64,000 nt of DNA from Polyangiaceae bacterium (GTDB taxonomy: Bacteria; Myxococcota_A; Polyangia; Polyangiales; Polyangiaceae), in assembly GCA_020633205.1 (NCBI GenBank), contig JACKEB010000013.1, positions 1 to 64,000 on the forward strand, read 5' to 3'. Positions within the stretch are counted from its first letter, which is position 1, and each line of letters begins with the position of its first letter. A program made the translations under genes and the position numbers. The notes below the pieces were generated by a model, which was given only the letters and a program-made list of their open reading frames with translations, was not told the DNA's origin and did no database searches. Of this stretch, positions 1 to 7,792 are shown one piece after another.

Positions 1-962
1 GTGTCGCAGTAGGCTTCGTCGCAGGCGGGGGTGATGCCGTCGCCGCCGCAGGCTGCGTCGTCTGGAGTGCACTTGTTCGCTTCACAGTGGAGGCCGAGCT
101 TGCACTCTTGGCCGAGGCAGGTCGAGCCTACCGGCAAGTCCGCTGCGCACACGCCCTTGTCGCAGTGTAGGCCCTCGTTCTTGAAGCATTTACCTTGCCG
201 TGAGGAAATGGCGACCGATGTCTGACAGCTGCTCGTGGTGCAGGTCCACTCGCAGGCCTCGCCTGCGCCGGCGTGGGTCTTGGCTGTGCAGACATTCTGT
301 CCTTGCACGTACTCGCAGCCAACTGTCGCGGAGGGCACCGCGGCGCACTGATCTCGATCCTCGCACGCGTCGCCGGTCTGCAGCTGACCCTTCCAATAGT
401 GATTGCAGGACGCCGGGAAAAGAACCTCGCACACGTGCGCTGCATCCGTGGCATCGCTGACGCACTGGGCGAGCTGATCTCGATCCAAGGTGAGCCCGAG
501 CGCTAGCTTGCCAGGCGCTTTGTCAACGGCTGCATCCCGCCCCCCCAGCATGGTCGCCCGACAAGCAGCTTCGTCGTAGCCCAGATTCTTCAGCTCACAG
601 CACTGGTCCAAGCGGCCACAGTAGGCGTCGGCCGCCGCCGTCAGCGCGTCGTAAATGGCTTGTTGTTCGTCGCTGCCCGCGCCCCCTCCGGAGCCCGCAG
701 CGCCGCTCATGCCGCCGCTGCCTCCAACGCTGCCTGACGAACCGCCGTTCCCCCCGACAGCGCCATTCCCCCCGACAGCGCCATTCCCCGCGACAGCGCC
801 ATTCCCCGCGACACCGCCGTTGCTCTGTGAGCCTGCGGTGCCTCCAGAACCGCCGGCACTCGTTTGCTCAGTGCTGCCGGAGCTGGAGCCGCCACAACCC
901 AGCGCAAACAACGCAGAAGAAACGCAGTAGCCGAGTGTTCGGAGGGTGGGGGTGAGGGTCAT
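1..962 (-). CDS. Cys-rich lipoprotein with Gly-rich linker (partial, runs off left edge)
   Basis: This reading frame opens with ATG at 962 and stays open to the window edge, so the C-terminus is missing (about 320 residues seen). The N-terminus has a hydrophobic stretch ending in FALGCGGSS, a lipobox-like site, so it is probably a lipoprotein. Residues about 25-100 are a Gly/Ala/Ser/Asn linker built partly on a tandem 18-bp repeat. After that comes a domain with many evenly spaced cysteines (CGRLDQCCELKNLGYD, then repeated CxxxxxC pairs), probably disulphide-rich and exported. The layout and Cys pattern match the gene at 5139-6233, including a conserved QCC...GYD motif and a GDACED/GEPCED motif, so the two are paralogues. 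The function is unknown. The reading frame was derived by hand. Confidence 0.85.
   Translation of the reverse strand, partial: MTLTPTLRTLGYCVSSALFALGCGGSSSGSTEQTSAGGSGGTAGSQSNGGVAGNGAVAGNGAVGGNGAVGGNGGSSGSVGGSGGMSGAAGSGGGAGSDEQQAIYDALTAAADAYCGRLDQCCELKNLGYDEAACRATMLGGRDAAVDKAPGKLALGLTLDRDQLAQCVSDATDAAHVCEVLFPASCNHYWKGQLQTGDACEDRDQCAAVPSATVGCEYVQGQNVCTAKTHAGAGEACEWTCTTSSCQTSVAISSRQGKCFKNEGLHCDKGVCAADLPVGSTCLGQECKLGLHCEANKCTPDDAACGGDGITPACDEAYCD
742..813. repeat. Tandem 18-bp repeat, four copies, coding
   Basis: Four consecutive 18-bp units (742-759, 760-777, 778-795, 796-813) differ at only a few positions. Read on the minus strand they encode the hexapeptide series VAGNGA / VGGNGA in the linker of the lipoprotein. 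Such arrays change length by slippage. Confidence 0.9.
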
Positions 963-1113
963 GACGCCGGGAGCATAGCACGCAGGCACGATTCCGTGCG
1001 GTTCCTGAGTTGCTCGCGTCTGCCGAGCGGAGCTCCCCCCCTGCGGTCATGCCTGGCCCCGCGCAACGGACGTCCACATCGCGAGGCGGTCGAGGGCGCG
1101 ACCCGACGGGTGA

Positions 1114-2562
1114 TCACTCAGCGCTCTTGGAGCAGTTCAGGTACTTGGCGTCTCCGTAGCGCCCATCGACTACTCCCCCCGAGAGCTCGGCTCCGAATAG
1201 GACGGAAGTTTGGGCGCCGTCCAAGGGGATCCACGGAGCGGCGAACAGCCTGATCGAGCCGATCGGCGCTACAGGTGGCGACTTGCCGCAGCCGCGGATG
1301 CCTCCAAGGCGCAGCGCGTAGCCGACCTCAGGCAGCAAGGCTCCGCGCAGCGAGTCCGTGAACGGCGCGACCGCGGCGAGGCGTATGCCCAGCGCAAGCC
1401 AGTGGTAATGGCGGCCCACATCGACGCGAGCCCCAGCCAAGAAGCCCAAACGGCCTTGGTCGTCGTGTCCGCCATCTGCCTTGGGCAGGTTGTTCAGGTA
1501 CGCTGCATCTAGCACGATGTCGTAGAGCATTAGCTGCCCTTCCGGGAGCTCGAAGCGTATCCCCGCGGTACCGAGCGTGATGCCATCAACCGCGCCCAGG
1601 CCGCCAACCGCAGCCCGAGCCCCCCATTCTGGCCTTTGTGCGAGGCCGGCGTTCACCCCCACGTGGTTGTCCAGGATCAGCGCGGCCTTTTCCCACGTAT
1701 CGGCCTGCTTGAGCCTCGCTTCGGCGGCTGCGAGGTGCGCCTTGGCGGCGCTCAGCGCATCTGCCGCTTCCTTCGAGGCTTTCTGTGCGGCGGCAGCGTC
1801 CGTTGCGGTTGGCACCTTCGCGTCCGCGGCGGCCTTCGCTTTCTCGGCTGTGTCGACCGCGTCTTTGGTTTGGGTGACGCACGCGTCTGCGGCATCGTAC
1901 TCGGTGTTGGCTCGCTCCAAGAGCGGCACCGTGTGCTTCTTGGTCATCGACTCTTCGAGGGCGACCGTCCAGCAGGGCTCTGGGCGCTCATAGCATTGCT
2001 TGTCTGGCGTGGGCGTGGGGACGCACGCAGACAGCTTGAGAGCCTGCTCGGAAGCCAGGTCGCGAAGGGAAGCGGCAGCCCGCAAGCGTTTGCGTGCCGC
2101 CTCTCGTAGCGCCTGGTCCGCCCAGGGGCTCGCCTCGATCGACGCGGCACAGGCCTTAGACGCGGTGTACCACAATCTGGCCTTGCGTACGTCTTTGGCA
2201 CTCTGTTCGTCCTTCGCATCTGTGCGCGTTAGCGTGCTCACCCAGTCGCCTGGTGAGACGTTTGCGCACGAACTCTCCTTGGCACGCTTGACGAGGTCGT
2301 CGTAGGCAGCCACTGCTCGGTTTGCGCGAGCTTCTGCTTCCAGCTTTTCGGCAGGTTTTGCACCCCGCTTGCAGTCGAGCGCGCGAAGCTTCCACTTCCT
2401 CGCGTCCTCGATCGTCTTGAAAAGCTCTGAGGGCTTCACGACGTAGCCTTTGGCTGTCCATGCTGGGTCAGCCTGGGGGCACTTCGAGCTGTCCGCTGCA
2501 TAGCTGTTAAGCGCGGTGAGAAAGAGCAGTGCAGCAGCCAGGGCTGCGTCGAGCGTCTTCAT
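1114..2562 (-). CDS. Secreted Ala-rich helical protein with C-terminal beta-rich domain
   Basis: The 482-residue product starts with a classical signal peptide (MKTLDAALAAALLFL...SYAADSS), so it is exported. Residues about 30-300 are Ala/Lys/Glu-rich with heptad-like spacing and look like long helices or a coiled coil (ATDAAAAQKASKEAAD is a typical stretch), with a few Cys between them. The last about 170 residues change character: alternating hydrophobic strands with Gly and aromatic residues (GFLAGARVDVGRHYHW), which suggests a beta-barrel or beta-sandwich domain. The start ATG overlaps the upstream stop codon by 4 bp, so it is the third gene of an operon with the genes starting at 3206 and 3715. 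I do not recognise the family. A cell-envelope role is inferred from the export signal only. Confidence 0.8.
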   Translation of the reverse strand: MKTLDAALAAALLFLTALNSYAADSSKCPQADPAWTAKGYVVKPSELFKTIEDARKWKLRALDCKRGAKPAEKLEAEARANRAVAAYDDLVKRAKESSCANVSPGDWVSTLTRTDAKDEQSAKDVRKARLWYTASKACAASIEASPWADQALREAARKRLRAAASLRDLASEQALKLSACVPTPTPDKQCYERPEPCWTVALEESMTKKHTVPLLERANTEYDAADACVTQTKDAVDTAEKAKAAADAKVPTATDAAAAQKASKEAADALSAAKAHLAAAEARLKQADTWEKAALILDNHVGVNAGLAQRPEWGARAAVGGLGAVDGITLGTAGIRFELPEGQLMLYDIVLDAAYLNNLPKADGGHDDQGRLGFLAGARVDVGRHYHWLALGIRLAAVAPFTDSLRGALLPEVGYALRLGGIRGCGKSPPVAPIGSIRLFAAPWIPLDGAQTSVLFGAELSGGVVDGRYGDAKYLNCSKSAE

Positions 2563-3206
2563 TTGCCGTCTCCACTCAAGCCCTTGACCAGGGACGCGAG
2601 ATTGATTGAGGCGACGAAGAAGACGTTCTCCGCCGTGAGTTCTCCCTCACCCGAAAAGGACCAAGCGAGCAATCCTGTATGGGCGATCCCCTCTGCAGGA
2701 TCCGTACTGCTCGTGGATATCGGGATCTGACGATAGAGATCGAAACCGAGCCCGAGACCGAGGGAGTTGTTGAAGAACGTGAGTTGGGTGGCGAGGGAGA
2801 GCGAGCGCTGCCGGTCTTTTACTACATTGAAAAGAAACGCGCCGCCGACGCCCGCGAGCTGTAGATGGCCGCCGGATTTGGTCTTCTTTCCCCAGGAATT
2901 AGGCTCCCAAACGAACTGGAAACCCAGCTCACCGTTTACGAGCTGCAAGTCTGGCTCGTAGCGGCGATTGCGACCCGCCTCGCTCGACCGACGAGTCGCG
3001 TTGAAGCGAAGCAGGGTTGCTGTGGGGCCGTATGCGAGGGTGCCAGTCTTGAGCTCATGACGACTCGTGGCTTCAGACTTCGCCTTCCCCGGGTCGTCGC
3101 TATCCTCTTCCTTGGTTTGTGTACTGCTGGTGGTGTCTTGCGCGAGCGCCGGCGAGGACGCCAAGACCGCAGCGAGTAGAAAGGCCGGTATGGATCTACT
3201 GATCAT
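2559..3206 (-). CDS. Exported protein, probable small beta-barrel
   Basis: The 215-residue product has a clear signal peptide (MISRSIPAFLLAAVLASSPALAQD) followed by a low-complexity acidic linker and then about 150 residues of alternating strands with Gly and aromatics (GELGFQFVWEPNSW, LGLGLGFDLYRQ). This pattern is typical of small outer-membrane barrels, but I cannot assign a family. Both ends overlap the neighbouring genes by 4 bp (ATGA), so translation of the three genes 3715-1114 is probably coupled and the products may form one envelope assembly. Confidence 0.8.
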   Translation of the reverse strand: MISRSIPAFLLAAVLASSPALAQDTTSSTQTKEEDSDDPGKAKSEATSRHELKTGTLAYGPTATLLRFNATRRSSEAGRNRRYEPDLQLVNGELGFQFVWEPNSWGKKTKSGGHLQLAGVGGAFLFNVVKDRQRSLSLATQLTFFNNSLGLGLGFDLYRQIPISTSSTDPAEGIAHTGLLAWSFSGEGELTAENVFFVASINLASLVKGLSGDGK

Positions 3207-3715
3207 TGGGGTACTCCCGCTTCTGCATCCGAGCCACCGTCGTTCGAAGCGTCCGTTCCTGGGCTGGCGCCGGCCTCCGCATCAGTGCCGGTCTCCGCAT
3301 CGGTGCCCGCCTCAGGAGAACCGGATGCGGCACAAATGGGCCCATCTCCCGAAACACTGCAGCTCGAGCCAGCGTCTTTGAGAGCCGTTTCACCCTCCGC
3401 ACGGCAGGCACCCAGGAGCTCGGCGTCGCTCAAGCCGTGCTGCTTGCCGAAGCAAGTCGCCGGCGCCTTGCCATCGTCTCTGATGCAGACTCCGCAGGTC
3501 ATCACACACGAGGAACCGCATGGACAGTCGTTGTCAGTCTTGCATTCGGACTGGCAGAACCCGCGCCCAGAGCACACGGCGTTTTCGCAGTCCGATTGCT
3601 GACTGCAGCGCTCCGGACGTTCACTGACACATCCGTACGGTAATAAAAGTAGAGTGGCTAGCGCGAGCGCAGCCCGGCCTCGTCGCTTGCGACGTGGAGT
3701 TGATACGTTCTTCAT
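3203..3715 (-). CDS. Cys-rich lipoprotein-like protein
   Basis: The 170-residue product begins with a Lys/Arg-rich n-region and a hydrophobic core ending LLLLPYGC, which resembles a lipoprotein signal although Pro-Tyr-Gly before Cys is not an ideal lipobox. Residues 35-85 contain about a dozen cysteines in CSQQSDCENAVC and CKTDNDCPCGSSC spacing, like the Cys-rich domains of other myxobacterial surface proteins. The C-terminal 60 residues are a repetitive Asp/Ala/Gly/Thr tail (TDAETGTDAEAGAS). It is the first gene of a three-gene overlapping operon. No clear Shine-Dalgarno sequence lies before the ATG. Function unknown. Confidence 0.75.
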   Translation of the reverse strand: MKNVSTPRRKRRGRAALALATLLLLPYGCVSERPERCSQQSDCENAVCSGRGFCQSECKTDNDCPCGSSCVMTCGVCIRDDGKAPATCFGKQHGLSDAELLGACRAEGETALKDAGSSCSVSGDGPICAASGSPEAGTDAETGTDAEAGASPGTDASNDGGSDAEAGVPQ

Positions 3716-4224
3716 TTAGGGCGACTCGTGTCGCACTTGTGATGTGCGACTCTGGATGAGGAGAGTCCGAATTTAACCCCGTGGATACAGGTTTCGTCTG
3801 CCCCGTGTCTAGACTGAAAAAGAGACAGGTACTGATTGTTCAGGCCCTGATTGTTCAGGCCGGTCGCAGCTCCGTCTTATGCCGGCCTCTTATGTCCGCC
3901 GTTGCTCAAGGTCGCCTTGTCTGATGCGGTGGTGGGGGCACACTGTGTCATGAATGGCTTGGTTGCGATTCTTCGCGGAATCGGGCGCGCTGATCCTCTG
4001 CGGTCGGTCCGCGTTCGTTCGTTGAGGGGTGTCTGGGTCAATTGCCACGCGGAACTAAACGATGGGGGCGCCCGCCCGAGTCGAGTACTCGCTCCGTTCC
4101 GCGCGCCCAAAGCGCGAGGAGAATTTCTTTGTGCGCGCTCTGTCCCGTGGGTGCGCCTTTGTGAGCGTCGCACGTGTTCGCGGGGGGTGAGGAAGCTCAG
4201 GTCGCACGCTGCGTACGTCGTGCA
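3716..4224. other. Intergenic region, about 510 bp
   Basis: This gap lies between two divergent genes and must hold both promoters. Frames through it have no plausible start or protein-like composition. The one structured element I see is a tandem 15-bp duplication at 3832-3861. Confidence 0.6.
3832..3861. repeat. Perfect 15-bp tandem duplication
   Basis: The 15-mer CTGATTGTTCAGGCC occurs at 3832-3846 and again at 3847-3861 without a mismatch, about 115 bp upstream of the minus-strand operon start at 3715. It could be a pair of regulator half-sites or a recent slippage duplication. Confidence 0.85.
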
Positions 4225-5127
4225 ATGCAACTCATCCCGCGCGCATCGCTCTTGGCCGTCCTGCTCGTTTCACCCCTCGCTTGCTCAAGCGAAAATGACG
4301 GAGGCAGCGGCGGGAGCGCTGGCACCGCTGGCGCCGGTGGGTCGACCGCGGGGGCCTCGGGCGCAGTGACAGGCGGCAATGCCGGCTCGAGCAGCGGCGG
4401 AACCCAGGCTGGGGGCTCGTCGGCAGGCGGCTCGTCGTCCGTTGGTGGGAGCGGCGGCACTGGCGGCGCGTCGACCGGTGGCACATCAACGGGCGGTGCA
4501 GCAACCGGAGGAACGGGTGGAAGCGGCGGCGCCGTGATGGCCGAGCAAGGCAAGTGCGAGCGACCCGAGCCCATCGGCTCCTGCACCAGCGTTGGCGCTA
4601 CCCTCACGTACTGTGTGGCCTACTACTACGACCTCGGCATCGACTTCAAAGCCGAGTGTGAGGCTGCCGATAGCATCTGGAGCGACGGTGGCTGCTTTGG
4701 TGCGACGGCGGGTTGGTGTGAAATCCCCGGAGCGCCGTACAGCTCGACCATCGAGTACTACTCGATCCCCGGGGCAACGCAGAAGACCCAGTGCGAAGGT
4801 CAAAGCAACCTCTGGTGTGACGGCAAGGGCTCCTTGCGACCTGAGTGCGCCGCCGGTGGCGACACGAACGCTGACTGTGCGACGTGCCGCGCGGGGGCTG
4901 AGGCGAGTGGTGGCTGTTGCGAAGCTGAAATCAGCACGTGCCGCGCCGACGCCGACTGTGAAGCCGCCTTCGATTGCTTCGCCGCTTGCACGGATACAGC
5001 GTGTTTTGATGCCTGCTTTGCCAGCGCCAAGGGAGAGGCGTGGCTTGAACCCTTGGGTTGCTTGTTTGGCAGCTTCGGCCTCGACCTCGGCGCGTGCGGG
5101 GAGGTTTGCAGCGAAACGCCCCTCTGA
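4225..5127 (+). CDS. Lipoprotein with Gly-rich linker and Cys-rich C-terminal domain
   Basis: I place the start at ATG 4225 because it gives a compact lipoprotein signal (MQLIPRASLLAVLLVSPLACSS); a GTG at 4174 in the same frame would add 17 residues ahead of it. The 300-residue product has a Gly/Ser/Ala/Thr linker (residues about 22-115) and a C-terminal domain with about 24 cysteines, including CATCRAGAEASGGCCEAEI and CFAACTDTACFDACF. The Cys spacing in the last 90 residues resembles a disulphide-rich motif repeated in many Myxococcota surface lipoproteins. The gene is convergent with the Cys-rich lipoprotein ending at 5139, 11 bp away. Function unknown; location at the cell surface or periplasm is inferred. 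Confidence 0.85.
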   Translation: MQLIPRASLLAVLLVSPLACSSENDGGSGGSAGTAGAGGSTAGASGAVTGGNAGSSSGGTQAGGSSAGGSSSVGGSGGTGGASTGGTSTGGAATGGTGGSGGAVMAEQGKCERPEPIGSCTSVGATLTYCVAYYYDLGIDFKAECEAADSIWSDGGCFGATAGWCEIPGAPYSSTIEYYSIPGATQKTQCEGQSNLWCDGKGSLRPECAAGGDTNADCATCRAGAEASGGCCEAEISTCRADADCEAAFDCFAACTDTACFDACFASAKGEAWLEPLGCLFGSFGLDLGACGEVCSETPL

Positions 5128-5138
5128 GGCTGGCTAGC

Positions 5139-6233
5139 TCATTGACAGTACATGAGCCACCGGGGCCACAGTCCGGAGCCGCAGCCGTTGAAGCCGCAGT
5201 CGCCGCTCGTGCACTCGTAGTGCTCCGTGCAGGCGACGAAGTCTGCCAGCTTGGGCTTGCAGCTGCCGTCGGTGTCGCAGTAGCTGTCGCTGTTGCAGCC
5301 GCCGCAAGCGAAGTCTTGGGACGTGCACTCCGAGGTGGAGCTGTCGCACACCAGCGGGTCAGCGCAGGAGAAGGGCGCGTTGATGCAGGTTTGGGCGAGG
5401 GTGCCCGTTGCCACGCACTTCCCTGCGGAACAGTAAAGCCCGTCGGACTTGTAGCAGTAGGCCTCGCTCGCGGCGGCCTCTGGTTTCGGATTGGAACAAA
5501 TGATGTTGCCGCGGTGCTCCCAGCAGCTCCGAGTGCACGCCTCACCCAGCTTGGCGCGGGTGCGCTCCGCGCACACATGAGAACCGTTGAGCGAGTAGCA
5601 GCTGACCTGCTTGCCCGGGATCTTCTCACACTGGGCTACGTCCTCGCAGGGTTCGCCGATCTTTCGCGGGCCGTTCCAGACGCGCTCGCAGACCTCAGGG
5701 GTCAAACGCGCGCAGGTCTCCAATGCGGCCTTTCGCGCCTCGAGGCACTCGGCGGCGGCCGCCTCGTCGAAGGCAGCTCCCAGCGCGAGGAGGTCGTCGA
5801 CGAGGTCCTTCTCGACGCCGAAGCCGCTAGCCAGCCCGTCCTCGCAGCTTTGCTTGTCGTATCCTTTCCCTGCGGCAGCGCAGCACGGCTGCGCCTTGTC
5901 GCAGCTCAGCTTGAGGTCGGCGTAGGCCTGGTCGAGGAATGCTTTGATCGCCGCGGCGCCGGTTGAGCCGCCGTCCCAGGGCGCGCCACCGGCGCCTGCC
6001 GCGTCCATGCCACCATCGAGCGCACCGCCGGAGCCTGCATTACCACCTTGAGCTGCACTGCCTCCAACCGAGGCCGAACCCGCGACGCCTGCAGTCGCGC
6101 CCGTGGCGTTATTCCCCGCGGATCCACCCGCCCCGCCGGAAGTCTGGGCGACGCCGGAGCCACTCGACTCCGCACAAGCCAGCGCCACGGCGCCTGAGGT
6201 CAGTAGCCAGCCCAGATGCGAGAGACGGGTCAC
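5139..6233 (-). CDS. Cys-rich lipoprotein with Gly-rich linker
   Basis: The frame is open from an ATG at 6329, but the GTG at 6233 gives a standard lipoprotein signal (VTRLSHLGWLLTSGAVALACAESS) and is preceded by GGAGCG 12 bp upstream, so I use it (364 residues). After the lipobox Cys there is a Gly/Ala/Ser linker to about residue 80, then a domain beginning CDKAQPCCAAAGKGYD and continuing with about 24 cysteines in regularly spaced pairs. It shares its order of motifs (PCC...GYD, GEPCEDVAQC, AGxCVA) with the truncated gene at the left edge, so these two are paralogues about 4 kb apart. Function unknown. The upstream end faces the small membrane protein gene at 6339. Confidence 0.8.
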   Translation of the reverse strand: MTRLSHLGWLLTSGAVALACAESSGSGVAQTSGGAGGSAGNNATGATAGVAGSASVGGSAAQGGNAGSGGALDGGMDAAGAGGAPWDGGSTGAAAIKAFLDQAYADLKLSCDKAQPCCAAAGKGYDKQSCEDGLASGFGVEKDLVDDLLALGAAFDEAAAAECLEARKAALETCARLTPEVCERVWNGPRKIGEPCEDVAQCEKIPGKQVSCYSLNGSHVCAERTRAKLGEACTRSCWEHRGNIICSNPKPEAAASEAYCYKSDGLYCSAGKCVATGTLAQTCINAPFSCADPLVCDSSTSECTSQDFACGGCNSDSYCDTDGSCKPKLADFVACTEHYECTSGDCGFNGCGSGLWPRWLMYCQ

Positions 6234-6338
6234 GCGGAAGTTGTACGCTCCGTGGAGCCAGAAATTCCAGGCAAAAAACCGCGAAAATGTGAGCACTTTC
6301 GGACTCGCCAGCGGGGCGAAGCGACCCACCTTGGACGG

Positions 6339-6707
6339 ATGCCCTACTCACCACCAGCGACGGAGGCGGCCCCAAGCAGCACTCCGAATTTCCGCAAGTT
6401 TAGTTGGCGCGCCGCGCTGCGCAGCCTGGTCTACACGCTCAGCTTCTTGGCGCTGACGATCTTGCTCGGCCCCATCGGCCTCCTGGTGGTGCTCGCGTAC
6501 CGCGAGCTGCGGCGCAATTGGGTGCGGAAACAATTGCTGGTGCGGCGTGCGGAGCAGGGCAATGCGGCGCTTGCCGTGGCGGGGCGCGCGTGGAACTCGC
6601 CGACCGGCAAGGCGCTGGTCTTCGACATCGCGTTCCTCGCGGTGGGTCTGGCCATCGGGCTTGCGGTGCACCTGCTCGGTGTGTCGGTGTGGTCTCTGCC
6701 CTGGTGA
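6339..6707 (+). CDS. Small membrane protein, two predicted helices
   Basis: The 122-residue product has two hydrophobic segments: about residues 30-53 (LVYTLSFLALTILLGPIGLLVV) and about 95-116 (IAFLAVGLAIGLAVHLLGV), separated by an Arg-rich cytoplasmic-type loop. I chose ATG 6339 because the upstream part of the frame is Arg-rich and not protein-like. It is divergent from the lipoprotein gene at 6233 and nearly touches the convergent gene ending at 6709. I do not recognise the family. Confidence 0.65.
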   Translation: MPYSPPATEAAPSSTPNFRKFSWRAALRSLVYTLSFLALTILLGPIGLLVVLAYRELRRNWVRKQLLVRRAEQGNAALAVAGRAWNSPTGKALVFDIAFLAVGLAIGLAVHLLGVSVWSLPW

Positions 6708-6708
6708 G

Positions 6709-7710
6709 CTAGGGACGCACGAAGTCTTCCGGCCCGCTGATCACGCCGCCGACCTCGCTGTCGCCTGCAGTGTCGGCGCTATCCGTGGGGATCCCAACGA
6801 TCATCCACAGGTCGTACAGCCGCTTTTCCGTGGGGCGCGCGAGCTGTTTCTGAAGAACAGGCGCTAGTTGCGCCTGCAGGCAACCGAGGAAGCGCGCATC
6901 GATCACGGTTGACGCATACAGATCCACCTGGGGGACGCGCTCCGGGCGAGTGCGCACCTGAACCGAGAGCGCTGCACCCACCCGCTCCCTTGCGGCTTGC
7001 TCCCGCGCGCACTTCGAGACGTAGCTGAGTTCATCCTCTAAGCGCAGCGCAAGCAGGTGCTCGGTTGCGTCTTTCTGACCATGCGCGCGCACACTGAACA
7101 CGAAGGGTGGATGGAGCATGAAGAGCGCCATCTTCGGGTCTCCAGGATCGCGATTCTCCACCAGGAGCTTCTGCTCGACGAGCTTCGGAGGGTCCAACTC
7201 GAAAGTCAGGCGGTAGTCGTGCCCATTGAGTTTGACGGTGCCGCGCACCTCGTCGTCTTCCAGCTTGAAGTTCGCGAGCTCTCGAGTCGACGGCTTGAGG
7301 TACTTGCACACTGCGCGGTTCTTCACTGAACCCGGCGAATCGTCCGTGGCAATCCCGGCGACGCGTAGCGGCTTCTGTTCGGTGCCGACTTGCTCTTGAC
7401 CTCGCAAAGGCAGCGCCGCGTGCTCCACGACGAACGCATCGTCCCCACGCTTGGCCGCGTCACACAGCTCCCGCACGAAGACCAGCGCACCGCCCGCATC
7501 CCGAAGCGTCGGCTTTACAGCGGACACATCCGGATCCTCGTCCTCCAACGCGATTGCCGACTGCGTTTCCGGATCCGGAGACTTCGGATTTTGGGGGGAG
7601 GTAGCACTGCACGCGCCCAGTCCGAGGAAGAGCAGCGCAGCCAAATGGCGTGACGTGGAACTCGGCGACAAGGTGCGCGGAAAGCTACGCGCGGCCCGTG
7701 AACCGTGCAA
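6709..7710 (-). CDS. Lipoprotein of unknown function
   Basis: The frame of about 333 codons starts at a TTG (7710); no ATG or GTG lies near the signal peptide, and another TTG at 7671 would give a shorter leader, so the exact start is open. The N-terminus reads RHLAALLFLGLGACSATS, a good lipobox. The mature protein mixes helices and strands: residues about 75-215 include a domain with GTVKLNGHDYRLTFEL, and the C-terminal part has RVGAALSVQVRTRPERVPQVD. There is no enzymatic motif I can name. The start faces a 13-bp repeat array (7732-7783) that separates it from the divergent Sel1-repeat gene. Confidence 0.7.
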   Translation of the reverse strand: MHGSRAARSFPRTLSPSSTSRHLAALLFLGLGACSATSPQNPKSPDPETQSAIALEDEDPDVSAVKPTLRDAGGALVFVRELCDAAKRGDDAFVVEHAALPLRGQEQVGTEQKPLRVAGIATDDSPGSVKNRAVCKYLKPSTRELANFKLEDDEVRGTVKLNGHDYRLTFELDPPKLVEQKLLVENRDPGDPKMALFMLHPPFVFSVRAHGQKDATEHLLALRLEDELSYVSKCAREQAARERVGAALSVQVRTRPERVPQVDLYASTVIDARFLGCLQAQLAPVLQKQLARPTEKRLYDLWMIVGIPTDSADTAGDSEVGGVISGPEDFVRP

Positions 7711-7731
7711 TGTGAGCCGTGCAATGCGTGG

Positions 7732-7783
7732 TTGATGGGGCGGATTGATGGGGCGGTTTGATCCAGCGGTTTGATCCAGTTAC
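7732..7783. repeat. Iteron-like 13-bp direct repeats, four copies, between divergent genes
   Basis: Units at 7732-7744, 7745-7757, 7758-7770 and 7771-7783 all begin TTGAT; the first two share TTGATGGGGCGG and the next two share TTGATCCAG. Just upstream the 10-mer CCGTGCAATG is repeated with a 14-bp period (7703 and 7717). The array fills the promoter space between the genes starting at 7710 and 7793. Confidence 0.85.
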
Positions 7784-7792
7784 ACCTCTTGC

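Noticed and set aside
5058..5966. Long open frame on the plus strand opposite the Cys-rich lipoprotein gene
   Set aside because: High GC makes antisense frames long; it has no ribosome site and its composition mirrors the real gene on the other strand.
7732..7783. CRISPR-like array
   Set aside because: Units are 13 bp with no spacers, so it is a simple direct repeat.
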